Assembly: GCA_028023455.1 (NCBI GenBank)
Contig: JAQFVV010006221.1
Coordinates: 10,087,011-10,151,010 of the forward strand
Length of the DNA: 64,000 bases
Direction: 5' to 3'
Origin: Epiperipatus broadwayi
Taxonomy: Eukaryota; Onychophora; Udeonychophora; Euonychophora; Peripatidae
The position numbers were made by a program, and so were the translations under genes. The notes below the pieces were generated by a model. The model made no database searches and had not been told where the DNA came from. It saw only the letters and a program-made list of their open reading frames with translations. This document shows, in pieces, positions 47,288 to 59,189 of the stretch. Each line of letters begins with the position of its first letter. Within the stretch, counting starts at the first letter, position 1.

Positions 47288-47348
<61 letters not shown>
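47202..47348. repeat. (TTA)n microsatellite
   Basis: About 49 TTA/ATT triplets with a single ATCATC interruption. It underlies a poly-Ile ORF that is not a gene. Confidence 0.97.
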
Positions 47349-47349
<1 letters not shown>

Positions 47350-48005
47350 GAACAAATACATGCCTCATTTATGTGTGTGTTTACATTTATTTTACACACC
47401 TGCATGCATTTAAAATTCTTTTACAACTGTGTTTTATTTTAATAGATAGAATAAAGATTATAATCTAATATATTAAAATCTTATTTATATACGTAAATAT
47501 CAATGCTTTTTTGATTTGACTACTTTAAAGAAAAATTAATCTGATAACTCATTGCTGTTGTTTTTTTTTTTTTTGTTTTCATTTTCTTTCCTTTTACTTA
47601 ATAAAATAACAATCTTGAAATATATATATATATTTCTCACCTACTTTTTTAAATTGTATTGTCATTTTTCTTTGTTGTTTCTCTCATTAATCTATTTTAG
47701 TTAAATGAAATTAAAAATCATTTAAATGCATATCAGGCTCCCATGTTATATAGCTTTCATAATTGTGATAATATAACTCAGAAATTACTTTACACATTAA
47801 TTCTGAGTTAGTTATAATTAAAATGGCACTCAGTCATTAAGTATATAATTAAAAAACAGAAATGTCATTCCACAGACACACTATACAATGGTTACAGTTA
47901 TGTTTATAATAATAAATAATCATAACTTTATTTAAATATCTGTAATTGAAACAGAAGTAACTACTTCTCATATGTAATGTGAAAAACAATGAAAAAGAGA
48001 ATGTA
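47349..48005. other. No gene seen
   Basis: AT-rich spacer. Confidence 0.5.
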
Positions 48006-48262
48006 TGCTGGCTTTGGGTTGGTGTTTTTAGATCTAGTGTCTGAACCTATTCTAGCACCTCTTTGAGGAGTTCCAGAGCACAAAACCATGGTCAGACGTT
48101 TGGAGGAGTGGTTCCTGACAGAGATATTTTAAATGCTTTCTCTAGCTATGCATTTATCACAAAGCTTGTTGAGGAAGAGGTAATCCTCATTGTTTATAAC
48201 TTACAAGCTTAGGGGAATAGGGTCATGTGATCTATGACTCTTATTTTGACTATTTTTAAAAT
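48006..48262 (+). mobile_element. HHR-C repeat unit
   Basis: Plus-strand homologue of 38272-38515, clearly alignable over its whole length (GATCTAGTGTCTGAACCTA, CACAAAGCTTGTTGAGGAA, ATCTATGACTCTTATTTTG). Confidence 0.8.
48055..48105 (+). ncRNA. HHR-C hammerhead, decayed
   Basis: The core CTGATGA has become TTGAGGA and GAAA has become AAAA. CCATGGTCAGA at the cleavage side is intact. Confidence 0.65.
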
Positions 48263-48264
48263 GG

Positions 48265-49390
48265 TATCTCTCTCTTCTTTAAGTCCTGTTGTTATATAAG
48301 CTTAGTTACTGACAAGTTTTGAAATTATAGGGTGAATTATAGAATGGTACCATTCTCTCTTTCATTATATTTGATGCTATATAACTCAGTGGCAGATAGT
48401 TACTTTCATTTCAGTTACAGTTATGTATATAAATAAATATTTATAAAGGTTTATTGTATATTATAAAAAAGACATATTTGTAATTTTGTTGAGATATTTA
48501 TTCTGCAAGCAGATAACATTTATAGTTACTTATTTAATATATTATCAATTCTTTCACATGTGTAAATAACATCCAATTTCTAAAAATTAGGCTTTTTTTT
48601 TTCTATGGCAGAGCAAATAATTTTTCAATCTCTAATAACTAGCCAAATGCATTTTAATGCTGAGTATCATATTTCTAGTGAAATTAATAAAAAATAATCA
48701 AATAAATTATTGGTTGGAATTTATAAGTTGTGGCAGAGTTGGGTTTATAAAACATGGACCATAAAATCTAAAGACTACCCCATTTTAATTGCACAAAACT
48801 ACACAGTGCAAAATTAATTAGAAACTTGTTATATTCACAAACACACATATATATTAATATTTAATTGAGTAAACTACTATTGCTTAAGCTATAAAAAGCT
48901 GTTGATAAATAATCAAAAATAGAATGGATCTATCTATTCTTTAAGCTTTTGATGTGAAACTAAGTTTACATTTACTAACATTGATGGAATTCAGAGTAAA
49001 CTCAATATATACTAATATTAATGAACTGATATATTCAAACTTACATATTTTAATTCTATGTAACTTATTAAAAAGATAAAATAATAACTTTTAAATTCCA
49101 AAATAGACTATGCTTAATGGGAAAAAATCATTACTCACAGAAAAATTAAACATTTTACAGTAATAAAAAAATCATTACTAAATTAACTTTTATTCATTAT
49201 CAAATTAACTTTCTACATATTGAATATTCTATAAATATAACCTTATAGCAAGCATTTTCTCTAGTAAACTTTAAATATTGATTCTCTGTCAAAACTATTA
49301 TTTAATATAATGAATTTTATTGTCAAAAATTATTTTTTATGCTAAAATATGTCTTACTAAAAGCATACACACACACACATATATATATAT
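48265..49390. other. No gene seen
   Basis: AT-rich, ending in a short (CA)n(TA)n tract at 49369-49390. Confidence 0.55.
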
Positions 49391-49392
49391 GA

Positions 49393-49565
49393 AAATATTT
49401 AATATGTGGAGTTATCCATTTATAATTACCTTTTGAATGCAATCAGTTTGTCAATGTTACTTTATCTCTTGCCCTGGTACAATTGGCTTTCTTTAACTAT
49501 TGTTTTAAGTAAAGTGCTTTCTAATTGAGTAATTATAAATGGATAATTCCACACATTAAATATTT
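49393..49565. mobile_element. MITE, ~173 bp, family shared with 60281-60435
   Basis: ~36 bp arms, AAATATTTAATATGTGGAGT on the left and the complement ending ACACATTAAATATTT on the right, with one to three mismatches. Same terminal sequence as the 60.3 kb element, different interior. Confidence 0.85.
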
Positions 49566-50810
49566 CTATCTAAAACATCCATTAAAATATTATATATATA
49601 TATATATTGATAATTTCATGTATTTATGTAAATATCTAAAAAAAAATAGTAAACAACCTTTTGAACACATATAATTATACATTTTAGATTTTAATAGTAA
49701 TCTTAAATGTTTTTAATTTAAAGAAAAAAAAGCAAATTGTTGTTGTTTAAAGGTGTTTTTAAAATGAATTTTTATATATCTCATCTTAGATTAATTAAAA
49801 AGAAATGTATAAACATAATCAAATAGAGATTATAATATGCAGATAATATATAAATAATTTAATTAAAATATTTAAAACTAAAAAATGACTATAAAATAAA
49901 ATATTTGGACATATAAATGGAAAGAAAAACAAATTTAATTAGTAGGAGTTTTGAGTTAAATTTGAAATTGAGCAGAGTGAATTTAAAAGTTTTATAATTA
50001 ATACTATGACTTTCAAATACTACTCGAGGATAGACAGCATAACTTGCCCTATATATTTTTAAGTGAACTGTATATCATAATCATGGATGAATATACTTTT
50101 GGAAAAGATTTTGAACCAGTTGCCCATGAAATTCTGAAAAGATAACAAATGGCAATATCATACTTGTGTAAGTTTTATTACAGCTTCATCCTTGCCTAGA
50201 AAATATGAACATCATACAAGTGTATAACTTGGAATGTTATGTAGCAGTAATGATAAGAAAAAAAAATTACAACAATAGGCAGGCTAATGTATAAATTTGT
50301 TTGAAATTCTAATTTTAATGTCCATTTATATTTACCATTTCAATTAATAAGATAAATATTTAACTTTCTTTAGGTAGATTTTGATGTTGATATTGCATTG
50401 TGGAAATCTGTATATTTCAAATCATTACCAGCTGCAGCTATTTTTAAATAAAAATGATTCCAATTTTAAAAAAAAAAAAGATAAAAAAGCAAAACAAAAT
50501 AATAAACAGAAAATTCAACTTGTAATTAGTGTTAAACACTACAATTGTTTATAAACAAAAGCAAGTTTGAGAATAAGGAAAATGTTTTTGTCAGGCATTA
50601 GGAAGGCTATGCTTGGAAATTAAAATTGATATATTAATCATTCAAATTCATTTGCCTCTTAGCATTTATACATTCATTATCTGTATATAAACATAGGGTA
50701 GGCAAAACTGAAATTATAGAAGAAAAGAAATGGATATAAATATGGCATGCCATTGTATATTGGTAATAACTTTCTATATAAAGAAGACAGACAGCTAGAA
50801 ATATTTTTAA
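49566..50810. other. No gene seen
   Basis: AT-rich. A short stretch near 50380 resembles one near 62665 (TTGGAAATCT...TCATTACCAG), perhaps an unclassified repeat. Confidence 0.5.
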
Positions 50811-51005
50811 AACAGGAAAAACTCTTCATACAGTAGTGCCACTTAGTGCAAGCCAGAGTAATCAATGAATGTCAGAAGGTTTGTGCATAAAATCCCTATC
50901 TAGTGTCTACTCATTCAATATCCCCAGACTAGTTTCTTGCTTGCAGCCTTCATCAGTGAGGAGCTTTGGATCTAAGAGCACTGCACCTAGATCTTAGGAT
51001 CTAAT
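50811..51005 (-). mobile_element. HHR-B repeat unit
   Basis: Minus-strand unit. The terminal AAAAACTCTTCATACAGTAG block is at 50817, followed by the AATCCCTATCTAGTG block, a hammerhead and the AGATCTTAGGATC block, where the match ends. Confidence 0.8.
50912..50973 (-). ncRNA. HHR-B hammerhead
   Basis: Minus strand: CTGATGA (50957-50951) and GAAAC-UA-GUC are intact. The inner stem I has 6 bp including Watson-Crick C-G pairs, and most of the outer ATCCAA/TTGAAT helix remains. Stem II is only GC/GC with an AA flank, the main doubt about activity. Confidence 0.65.
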
Positions 51006-51009
51006 GATT

Positions 51010-51560
51010 GTGTGATGTTTAGTGGTTTAGAAATATTTTTAGTATTAAATTTGATTAAATCATTATTGAAAACTTCTGTATAAAAATGACTTTCAAAACT
51101 ATGTGTTTTCAGTACATGAAAAAGTATATTATGCACACTCCCCAAATGTAATTTCTCATCAATGAGATGCTTCCATGTTATGCCCTCATAGATAGTAGTC
51201 CAAAAATGATAATGAATGAAAATTCAGCCTTTTTATCATTTTTGATAGAAGTTTGTGTCTGTTGCTGAAAAGTTGTCTGACTTGATGAAATGAAGCTGTA
51301 TACAGTCCAAAAAATTTAAAGATCAAATGTGAAGATTAATCTTAAGTGTGACTAATAAAAAAAACCAAAGAATGGCATAAATAAATATTAAAAGACAATT
51401 ATGTTGAAGATAAATCTATAGTTTTAAAAAGATATGTAATCAATATGCTTATTGGCTAAAGATAGCTCACCACCCGTTTACTGACCAATGTTGGGTAATA
51501 TATCAACTAGATAACCTGTAGCCCACTTATCTGAAAGAAAAATTGTAAATTTCTTAAGCT
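51010..51560. other. No gene seen
   Basis: AT-rich spacer. Confidence 0.5.
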
Positions 51561-51562
51561 TT

Positions 51563-51632
51563 TTATTTAACCTGGATCTGAACCCAGATTCATAGTCATG
51601 GCAAAAGATTGTAAACCTTTAGCACCATAAAA
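51563..51632 (-). mobile_element. Possible tRNA-like SINE remnant
   Basis: Minus strand has GGGTTCAGATCC, a good B box. Upstream is a TGGTGCTAAAGGTT block that could be an A box. No acceptor stem or tail was recognised. Confidence 0.4.
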
Positions 51633-51639
51633 TCTTTCT

Positions 51640-52890
51640 TAATAACTTTTTTAAAAAAAAAAAACAAAAAAAAACATATTTTTTAAGACTTGTTTAGGTC
51701 ACCAAAACTGATCAATTCAATCTTGGGCATATAACAGAGTATGTTGATCATTTATTATTTGAGTATGACAGTTTTAGAAAAGATGGGTAAGAACAATTAT
51801 GATAAATAAAGACATTGTTTTTTTCTATTGTAAGCTAGGTAAGAAATTACAAAGAAATTAGAATTAAATAATGGAGTAAAGGAAAATACATTTTTAAAGA
51901 ATTGGCAGAAGAATAGAAATAAATGATTTTATTATTATAAAATATTGTGTATATAAATTAATAATAACTATTACAAGTAATTTTACACATGGAGTAGTTA
52001 AATTACATTGCATCGCAAGTAATGAATTATTTCTCCTATTGCCTATGTTGAAAATAAGCAGAGAAGATGTAACAGTGAATTATTTGTATCTGCTATGTTT
52101 AACAAGGGGCAAAGGTCACTACAATTACCCTAAATCTAAAGATTTGCAAATATTATATTAAGTTATGAGTGCTAATATTTAAATATTTTGGATAATCATA
52201 TTCATAAAAAAATTTAATAGGTATATAGAAATCAAGTTATTCATAATGTAATTAAAATGTGAACATAGAAAATATGGCTGTCATAAAACAATTGACTTAT
52301 TTTAAACTAACTCAAAAACATTTTAAAATAATGATTGTAAATTAAGAATGATTTTCCAAGAGTGACATATTAAGACATATCCAAATAGACTTTTAGTAAT
52401 AAAAATAACATGTTTAATAACATTCTAAAAGTCTTAGAATGTTTATATTTAAAACCAAGCTAGTCTATATAACTACAAAGACTAAATTAGCAATAATAAT
52501 AAACAATACCAATAGATTGGAATTAAACACACACAGCTCCAAAACTTTTTATCTAATAATGCTTTCATTCTAATTCAGATTAATCAACTCATATTATTGA
52601 CACTCAATATACCCATTTATTTATTCATAATGTAATTTCAGAACTACTTTCATTACAAAACTATCACTTTTGTACAATATCATTAGCTATCAAAATGGTC
52701 ATATGAGAATATTTGAAACATATTTTTGCTTGTTTCTATTTACCACCTATTTACCCCACATCTACCATTTAAAAAAAGCTCAATCTAAAAACGATTTTCG
52801 AAAAACAATGTTATAATAAATCAGAATTTTGTGCTTAGAATAGCATGATTTGACTAATGAAGAAGTTTGAACAAAGTAACTAATTCATTA
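51640..52890. other. No gene seen
   Basis: AT-rich spacer. Confidence 0.5.
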
Positions 52891-52892
52891 TG

Positions 52893-52998
52893 CATTGGTG
52901 GTCGAGAGGTCAGCGACAGCTGCTTTTCAAGCAGTTGCACCAGGTTAGCGGGTTCGCTTCCTGGCTGATGCTATGACTCATGAGGAAAAAAAAATTCT
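52893..52998 (+). mobile_element. tRNA-Gly-derived SINE
   Basis: Plus-strand copy of the same family as 44267-44380: GCATTGGTGGTCGAGAGGTC at the start, B box GGGTTCGCTTCC, TGATGCTATGACTCATGAGG and an A9 tail. No clear target duplication. Confidence 0.85.
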
Positions 52999-52999
52999 A

Positions 53000-54680
53000 T
53001 AGGATCTAATAATATCAATATCTGATTACAAATCTATCATAAGCTGGAAAATTTAATATGTCATGTTTTATGAATTTTATATAAAAATTGTGTGAAATAT
53101 ATTATTTGCACACATTTTCCTGGAAATCAAAATAAATAGAAATCAATTTTAAAGATCATACTAGATTATTGTTGTATTAATATAATATTATGGAACATAT
53201 TTTGATTAAAAGTTGAATAGTTAAGTGAGAATTTACCAAACATCAATACAATATCAACAAAGGGCTTTTAATATGCTAACATTATTATTGTCATATGGTA
53301 ATACAATGCTGTGATTAACATATTTAACTTGCTTAATAAGAATGAGTACTTTAATCTATTTAAAATTGAAAGAATTTGGACTGAGAACAAATGATTCTTT
53401 AAAGATCTTGATTAAGAAGTTTGTTATTACCATATGAAGATATTGACAAATGATGAGAAGTGATGTTACTTAGTTTGAGTGTTTAGAGATATTGTAGAAC
53501 TATGATGTTGACTTTTGTAAAAAACATTAATCAAATATTTTATTTCTTCTAACTTACAATAACAATGAAGAATCTTAATTCATAAATAAGTTGTAGCATG
53601 CAAAATAATAATAGCTTTGAATATAATAAAATAAAAGAATAAATAAAAATTAATAAATTCTAGATAAAAATAAAAATTAAATCAAGGCATACAAAATAAT
53701 AAATCTTTAAAGAAGATAAAGCAAAATAATAAGAGATTAAAAAAAAGTGTGAAATCAATTCTAAATAAAATTAGTGATATTTTGAAAATTGTAAGAATTC
53801 AATAGATGGTAGATTGGTTTTTTGAAAAAGAAACGATTATATAGTTTAAAAGATAAAAACTAACTTTAAAAAAAAAATACTAAAAGATAGAATATTATCA
53901 AAACAGCTTATTGAACTATCATAAAAAGACAGTTTATCAGATAGGCCTTTGTTTCAAAATAAGGATATTCATAGATAAAGTAAACACATATAAAGTAAGA
54001 CCTTATATTTAATATTTAAAAATACTTAAAATTTTAGTAATATATATTTTTAATTTTAAGTAAAAGTTTAATGAAGTTCGTTATTTTTTTTTTATAATAA
54101 CTAGAATTTACAGCAATGTTGCTAAGATTATATTTAAATCTTCACTTAAATATTCATTTTAAAAACATACATTTTTTATATTTAATTCTAAATCATATTT
54201 TAAGTATATAAATTATTCAAAATCCTAAAAAATAAAGTTATTATGAAGGATATATAAAAATGTAACTATATTGATCATAAAACTAAAAAAAAATCATTTT
54301 AATTTATTTCCAGATATTTTTCATATTCCATTGATGTCAAAAAAAAAAAAAAAATCTTGATTGATAATAATTGGATTCCTTTTGTTGTTGTTGTTGTGAT
54401 TTCAGAAATTTTTTTGTAAAAAACAAATTTGATAAAACTGTGCAATTAATTACTAATCATCTAAAGCATTAGTTTTAACTTTAGTGTCATAGTCCAATTT
54501 AGAGATCTAATTTTGAAATTTTGAGATTTAATTCTGACTTAGTAGCTACTCTCACGGATACAGTAAAATTATGCTTATTTCATTTAATTTTACAATAGAA
54601 ATCATATATAAATAAGCATTTATTTTTATAGCGCTGTGTTATAAATTGCAATACATTAAAGATCAGCTTTTTCAAGCTAT
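53000..54680. other. No gene seen
   Basis: Extremely AT-rich with many poly-A/T runs. Confidence 0.55.
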
Positions 54681-54683
54681 TGT

Positions 54684-54754
54684 TTATGCGATTTTTACGA
54701 GTGTTATTAATAAAGTATTCATTTATTATTAACACTCGTAGTAAAAAGCGCATG
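54684..54754. repeat. Short hairpin, ~29 bp arms
   Basis: TTACGAGTGTTATTAATA on the left pairs with the TTATTATTAACACTCGTA block on the right, continuing outward to GCG/CGC. The loop is ~10 bases. It could be the core of a small MITE. Confidence 0.75.
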
Positions 54755-54870
54755 CACAAGAAATCATATAAAAAAATTGCTATCTAAAATAAATCACAGT
54801 GCAAATTTTTAGCCATCATAATTATATAGAAATACAATTTAGAAGATATTAAACTCTGTATTACTCATAA

Positions 54871-55407
54871 GTCTGAGTTCAAATCCCTTATGTTTACAAT
54901 TAAGTTCCTGAGATAAGAATGCCTGTATTTCAAATCTTACACATTAAGCCTGCATTCTGCCCATCTCTCTTCTATGTATTTAAATGGATACTGTCCTATA
55001 TATGAGGGGTCAGAGTGACTTGAGGTCAACATGGGCATAACAACAATATTGGAATCAACATGGGATTTGGGCATTTTATCATCAGATTTTCAATGATATG
55101 CATGGCTGAAGAGTTGGAGGTTGGAGTAGATTGAGGCCTGTCCATTAAAGTATAAAGAGTTGCTATCTTAATAAACTGAGCACTGATTGTATATATGTGT
55201 GGGAGATGACAATCTGGACCAACTGATGAGTGCAGGTTCAGCACAAAATACATATATTGGTTGATTATTTATCTTTTCTACATGTGTGTGAAGGTGCATC
55301 AGTAGGATGAGATAATGTGGATAGTTGAAGTTGCTTGAAAGTCTGAGTTCAAATCCCCTATGTTTACAATTAAGTTCCAGGTATAAGAATGCCTGTATTT
55401 CAAATCA
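54871..55407 (+). mobile_element. HHR-A unit flanked by direct repeats (retrozyme-like)
   Basis: A ~66 bp sequence (GTCTGAGTTCAAATCCC... to ...GCCTGTATTTCAAATC) stands at 54871-54937 and again, in the same orientation, at 55341-55407, giving a period of about 470 bp. Between them is one plus-strand HHR-A unit with a hammerhead at 55217-55262. The repeated part is the B-box end of the unit, so the insertion corresponds to about 1.14 units head to tail. That is expected if a multimeric or circular transcript was inserted. The 75-codon minus ORF here is not a gene. Confidence 0.85.
55217..55262 (+). ncRNA. HHR-A hammerhead, two core-region changes
   Basis: CTGATGA at 55223-55229 and stem I ACCAA/TTGGT are intact. 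Stem II has one mismatch and GAAA reads AAAA. Probably inactive now. Confidence 0.7.
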
Positions 55408-55409
55408 TA

Positions 55410-56395
55410 AAAGTTAAGAAACATTATTTGAAAAAATTCAGAAATACTAATTTGAAATTAGACTTCCAGAAAGCTAAGTGATAAACTTTTTAAAAAAAAT
55501 ATTTAGCATTTTTTCTCACGGCTGTAATTGACAACATATTTTTAATATTTTTATAAGATAAAAAATTATCATCATATTCTTTAATGCAAGATTTTTTAAA
55601 TTATTAAAAAAAATATGTTTATAAATATACACATGCATGTGTAAAAATAAATGTACAAGCATTTACATGAAAGAATGCTAAGCAATAAAAAAAAAAAAAA
55701 CACACACACAAATACATTAAAAAAGTTTGAAAATCAAAAGATTAGATTTATCTTGTGAATATAAATATTGTCAAATATTTATTGTATGGCCTCATTATCA
55801 TTTTTTTAATAATATAATTTTTAAAAAAAATAAAAGTAGTTAAATTAATATACCTAAAGAAATAATATTTGTCTAAAAATTAACCTTTATATATATTTTA
55901 CCACTATACTTTTGAAGATATTAGTAAACTTAATTTAGAGTAAAAGTATATTCAAACATTATATTTTTCCTCCAGCAAAGTATTAAAAGTATTGTGATTG
56001 CTAGGATCAAATTAACATGTTTTAGCATGCACAACATGCCACAGAGTGTCTCACTCCAATATCTGAATTTAAAATAGAATTCTTGTGATATAACTAGAAT
56101 ATTTAAACACAACAAACTGATCTTTAGCCAACTATAGAGGTGGAAATATGATTTGAGAGAAAAAAACACCACCAAATTTTTCACAAATCTGGTTATCAGA
56201 TTAGAATCAAAGGAGTCAAATAAAAATTAAAAAAACAACCACAATAAAAGAAACAAATAATCATTGTTACCTTGAGATCTGATATCTCACATTTAAAAGA
56301 GTTCATCTCTTGAACAATCATTATCTTACCATTACATGCAATCAAACATATCAATCGAAGAAAATGTTAAGCTGCACTCCAGCAACCAATTCAGA
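55410..56395. other. No gene seen
   Basis: AT-rich; an A16 run precedes a short (AC)n tract near 55690-55712. Confidence 0.5.
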
Positions 56396-56397
56396 AT

Positions 56398-57246
56398 TAT
56401 AACAGTCAGGGAGATCTGAGTCTTACTGCATCTACCGTACAGGGTGCCACCAGGCTATTGGAACCTGGAAACTTTATATAGTAGGAAGATACATATTGTT
56501 AAGATCTAAAATGTACATATATATTTTGTTACGACCATCAGCCCTAGTCACTAGCTCACAGAGCAGCAGAGATAATATATACTTTATTTTAAAAGAAATA
56601 GAGATAATAAAAGATAAAATAAGCCACTGCCAGATTAACAATATACAGAAACATTTATTTTGCACATATATAAAATTTAGAATTATTTATTTTAGTATAA
56701 CTTACTTTAGAATTTAATTTACATTTTAACTGTTATTTTAGAAGTTCGCATTCAAACTAATGTCAATCTATCTGATATATCAATGTATTCAATGGAGCAT
56801 GAATACTGCAGCACAATACCATACTGTCAGGAATCCACATCTGAACAGCATGTTATAGAGAAGAAATTGTCTCTCATCCAGTACAGGAATGTTACATCTG
56901 TCTGGCAAGAACAATAAAAAAGAAAACTCCATAGGAAAGGATTGCAGTCCTTTTTGCCATCTTACTATCCCATTCCATAGGCTAAAGGGGTGATCCAAGG
57001 AGGAGGGAATGTGTCTGCTTCTGATAGTCAGTGAGAAATGGGTCTTATTTTGCCCAAGTGTGGCTATAATATGATCCTGCATATAGTGGATCTTTATGCT
57101 ACATTTACTAATTATACCAATACATCCAATCCACTGACCCAATTTAACTACAAAACAAATAACCCAAGATTAACCCTCCCTTAATCAAACTATTATAGCT
57201 TTACAAATCTATGCAGCCATTCACGCCTGACTTAAATTTAACATTT
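56398..57246. repeat. Dispersed ~0.85 kb repeat, copy 2 (LTR-like?)
   Basis: Homologue of 27415-28306 in the same orientation, more diverged. On the minus strand it would begin TGTTAAATTTAAGTC at ~57244. The polyadenylation-like AATAAG context before CCACTGCCAGA lies near 56630. The 117-codon minus ORF (56789-57142) is not shared as a frame with the other copy. Confidence 0.75.
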
Positions 57247-57560
57247 ATTAAAAGTTGTTTAACAGACAAAAAAAAAAATCATAATAAAAATTTAAAAGAA
57301 CAGAAAAAATAACTTAATGAAAATGATTTAAATATATATATGCATTCAATAAAATTAATCACATAAGATAATCCAGTTGTGACTAATCTTATAAATTAAG
57401 GCTGAATAAATTTGTAATGATAGACTTATTAATCACATACAATCTGGTATTGCTGATTAATAAATGTAGCTAAACTTATTGTTTTTTATATATATTACTA
57501 GACACAACCCTAACAATTAGCTCACCAGAAATAATTGGAAAGGTCTCCTTCTCAAAAGTT
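57247..57560. other. No gene seen
   Basis: AT-rich link between the LTR-like repeat and the membrane-segment frame. Confidence 0.45.
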
Positions 57561-57564
57561 ATGA

Positions 57565-57715
57565 GATGCTGGGCCCTTTCTATGTTTTCTTTGTTCTTCC
57601 TTCTGGTTTAACTTGTATGGTGGTCTTTTGTAATAGTTAAATCTCAGAATTATAAGCAGAAGCAGTACCAGTAATAATATTTGTAAGGCTTCTGTCCAGA
57701 TATCATTATATATAT
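57565..57715 (-). CDS. Unrecognised frame with a transmembrane segment and basic tail
   Basis: The minus-strand frame, without an ATG of its own, reads a run of ~16 hydrophobic residues (LQILLLVLLLLIILRF), then a basic tail (YYKRPPYKL, EEQRKHRKG) and a stop near 57567. It looks like the C-terminus of a single-pass membrane protein and stands just upstream, on the same strand, of the LTR-like repeat. It could be the end of an env-like ORF, a host exon, or chance in a TA-rich flank. Confidence 0.2.
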
Positions 57716-58120
57716 ATATATAGTCAAAATGTCTTTAATGATTATTCAATAAAGATTCAATCTATAAGATGAAAGAATATTATAGTATTATACATTTTTA
57801 ATAATAGAATGTTTGAAGTGTTAATGATGACAAATAGTATGTAAAAATCACTTAAATGGAACAAAATTCTCTTGATATTTTCTAAATATAAATGCCTAGT
57901 CATATATATATATATATATGATAGTAAATTTTACTGGAATACTTGTAAGTAAACAGTAGGAGCACTCTATGGCCAACATAAGTTTTAAAGTCATTAATTG
58001 CTATCTAACAGAAAATAATAGATCAATCTTTTCACCATGTTTGGTTGCAAATTAGATTATAAATGCTTCTGTTTTACAAAAGAATATTTAATAGTACATT
58101 TGCAAATTAAAACTTTAAAT
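57716..58120. other. No gene; two short TA tracts
   Basis: TA runs at 57707-57722 and 57903-57920. Confidence 0.55.
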
Positions 58121-58124
58121 ATGT

Positions 58125-58345
58125 ATAAAATCAAGTTATACATCACATGACTTATATAGCTTGTATTTACAAATATATAAATGAAAAGCATGCTAATAGC
58201 TCTAAACAAGTTTTTTTTATGATAAATGCTATAAGAGAACTCATTTAACATCTTTATCTAAGATTGTTCCCATCCCAAGACTGATTTTGAGCTATGGCTT
58301 TCTTAAGTGAGGAGCTAGAACATCAGATTCAAAATACCAACTCAA
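58125..58345 (-). mobile_element. HHR-C repeat unit, diverged
   Basis: It shares with 38272-38515 the blocks ATCACATGAC, AGCTTGTATTTAC and TTATGATAAATGCT, and ends near CAAAATACCAACTCAAG. Confidence 0.6.
58270..58315 (-). ncRNA. Decayed hammerhead of an HHR-C/HHR-B-like type
   Basis: Minus strand: the core position reads CTTAAGA, then a short AGC/GCT stem, CAAAA in place of GAAA, and an AGTC at the cleavage site. Assigned by position in the repeat; not functional. Confidence 0.35.
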
Positions 58346-58544
58346 GCTAAGCATTTATCTAATACTTAATTCTTAAGAAGAAGATCTGAAATCTTCAGAC
58401 ATCTACATGCCTTGAAATTCAGCTCTCCTACTGAAATAATTGTATGACCTGAACTAAATTCAGATACATCATATATTAATCAGCAGCATAGCAATTTAAT
58501 TTAGCCAAAACCCCAACAGCTAAATAATAATAGCAATAAAATCA

Positions 58545-58700
58545 AATCATATATCACATGACTTAATATAGCTTGGATTTACAAATATGTAAAATAAAGA
58601 GCTTATGTTTTTTATGATAAATGCTACAAGAGAACACTTTGAAATTTTTATTTAAGATTTTCTTGAAATTTAGCTCTCCTGTTGAAATAATCATATATAT
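58545..58700 (-). repeat. Partial local duplicate of 58125-58460
   Basis: ATATCACATGACTTAATATAG, ATGATAAATGCTACAAGAGA and TTAGCTCTCCTGTTGAAATA match 58138, 58218 and 58421. The hammerhead part is deleted. Confidence 0.7.
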
Positions 58701-58704
58701 ATAT

Positions 58705-59185
58705 GTGTGTGTAAAAATTAATAATATATAGCAATTTTTAAACACATATGAAACTATATGGAAGAAACTTTCCCTTCACTGAGATATATAATTTGAACCA
58801 GTACATATAGGTCAATGAATGTTGATTCATTTAAGAATAAGCTTTAGGTCTGGATGGAATGCCATGCTTTTAAAACACTTATTGATGGGTAATAAATTTT
58901 GGTATAAAACAATATTTACTACTTTGCTTAGCCAGACTTTTGATGTAGTATATCTTTGTCAAAGCACAAATAAAATGAATAATTAGCAAATACATTTGCA
59001 TATCCACATACATATAAACTTACATTAAACTAATTGCTGATTATCATAAATTTGCCCATTTACTTAACAGTTGTCTGCTAAGAGGAATACTATTGATGTT
59101 ATGTTTATGGAGTTCTTAGAATTAGTTATGTGCCAAACTTCTTTTATTTTTTATTTTCTATTATTATTTTTTAGGCAAATAATTT
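58705..59185. other. No gene seen
   Basis: AT-rich spacer. Confidence 0.5.
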
Positions 59186-59189
59186 TAAC

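Noticed and set aside
47178-47405. Poly-Ile ORF
   Set aside because: It is a pure (TTA)n microsatellite.
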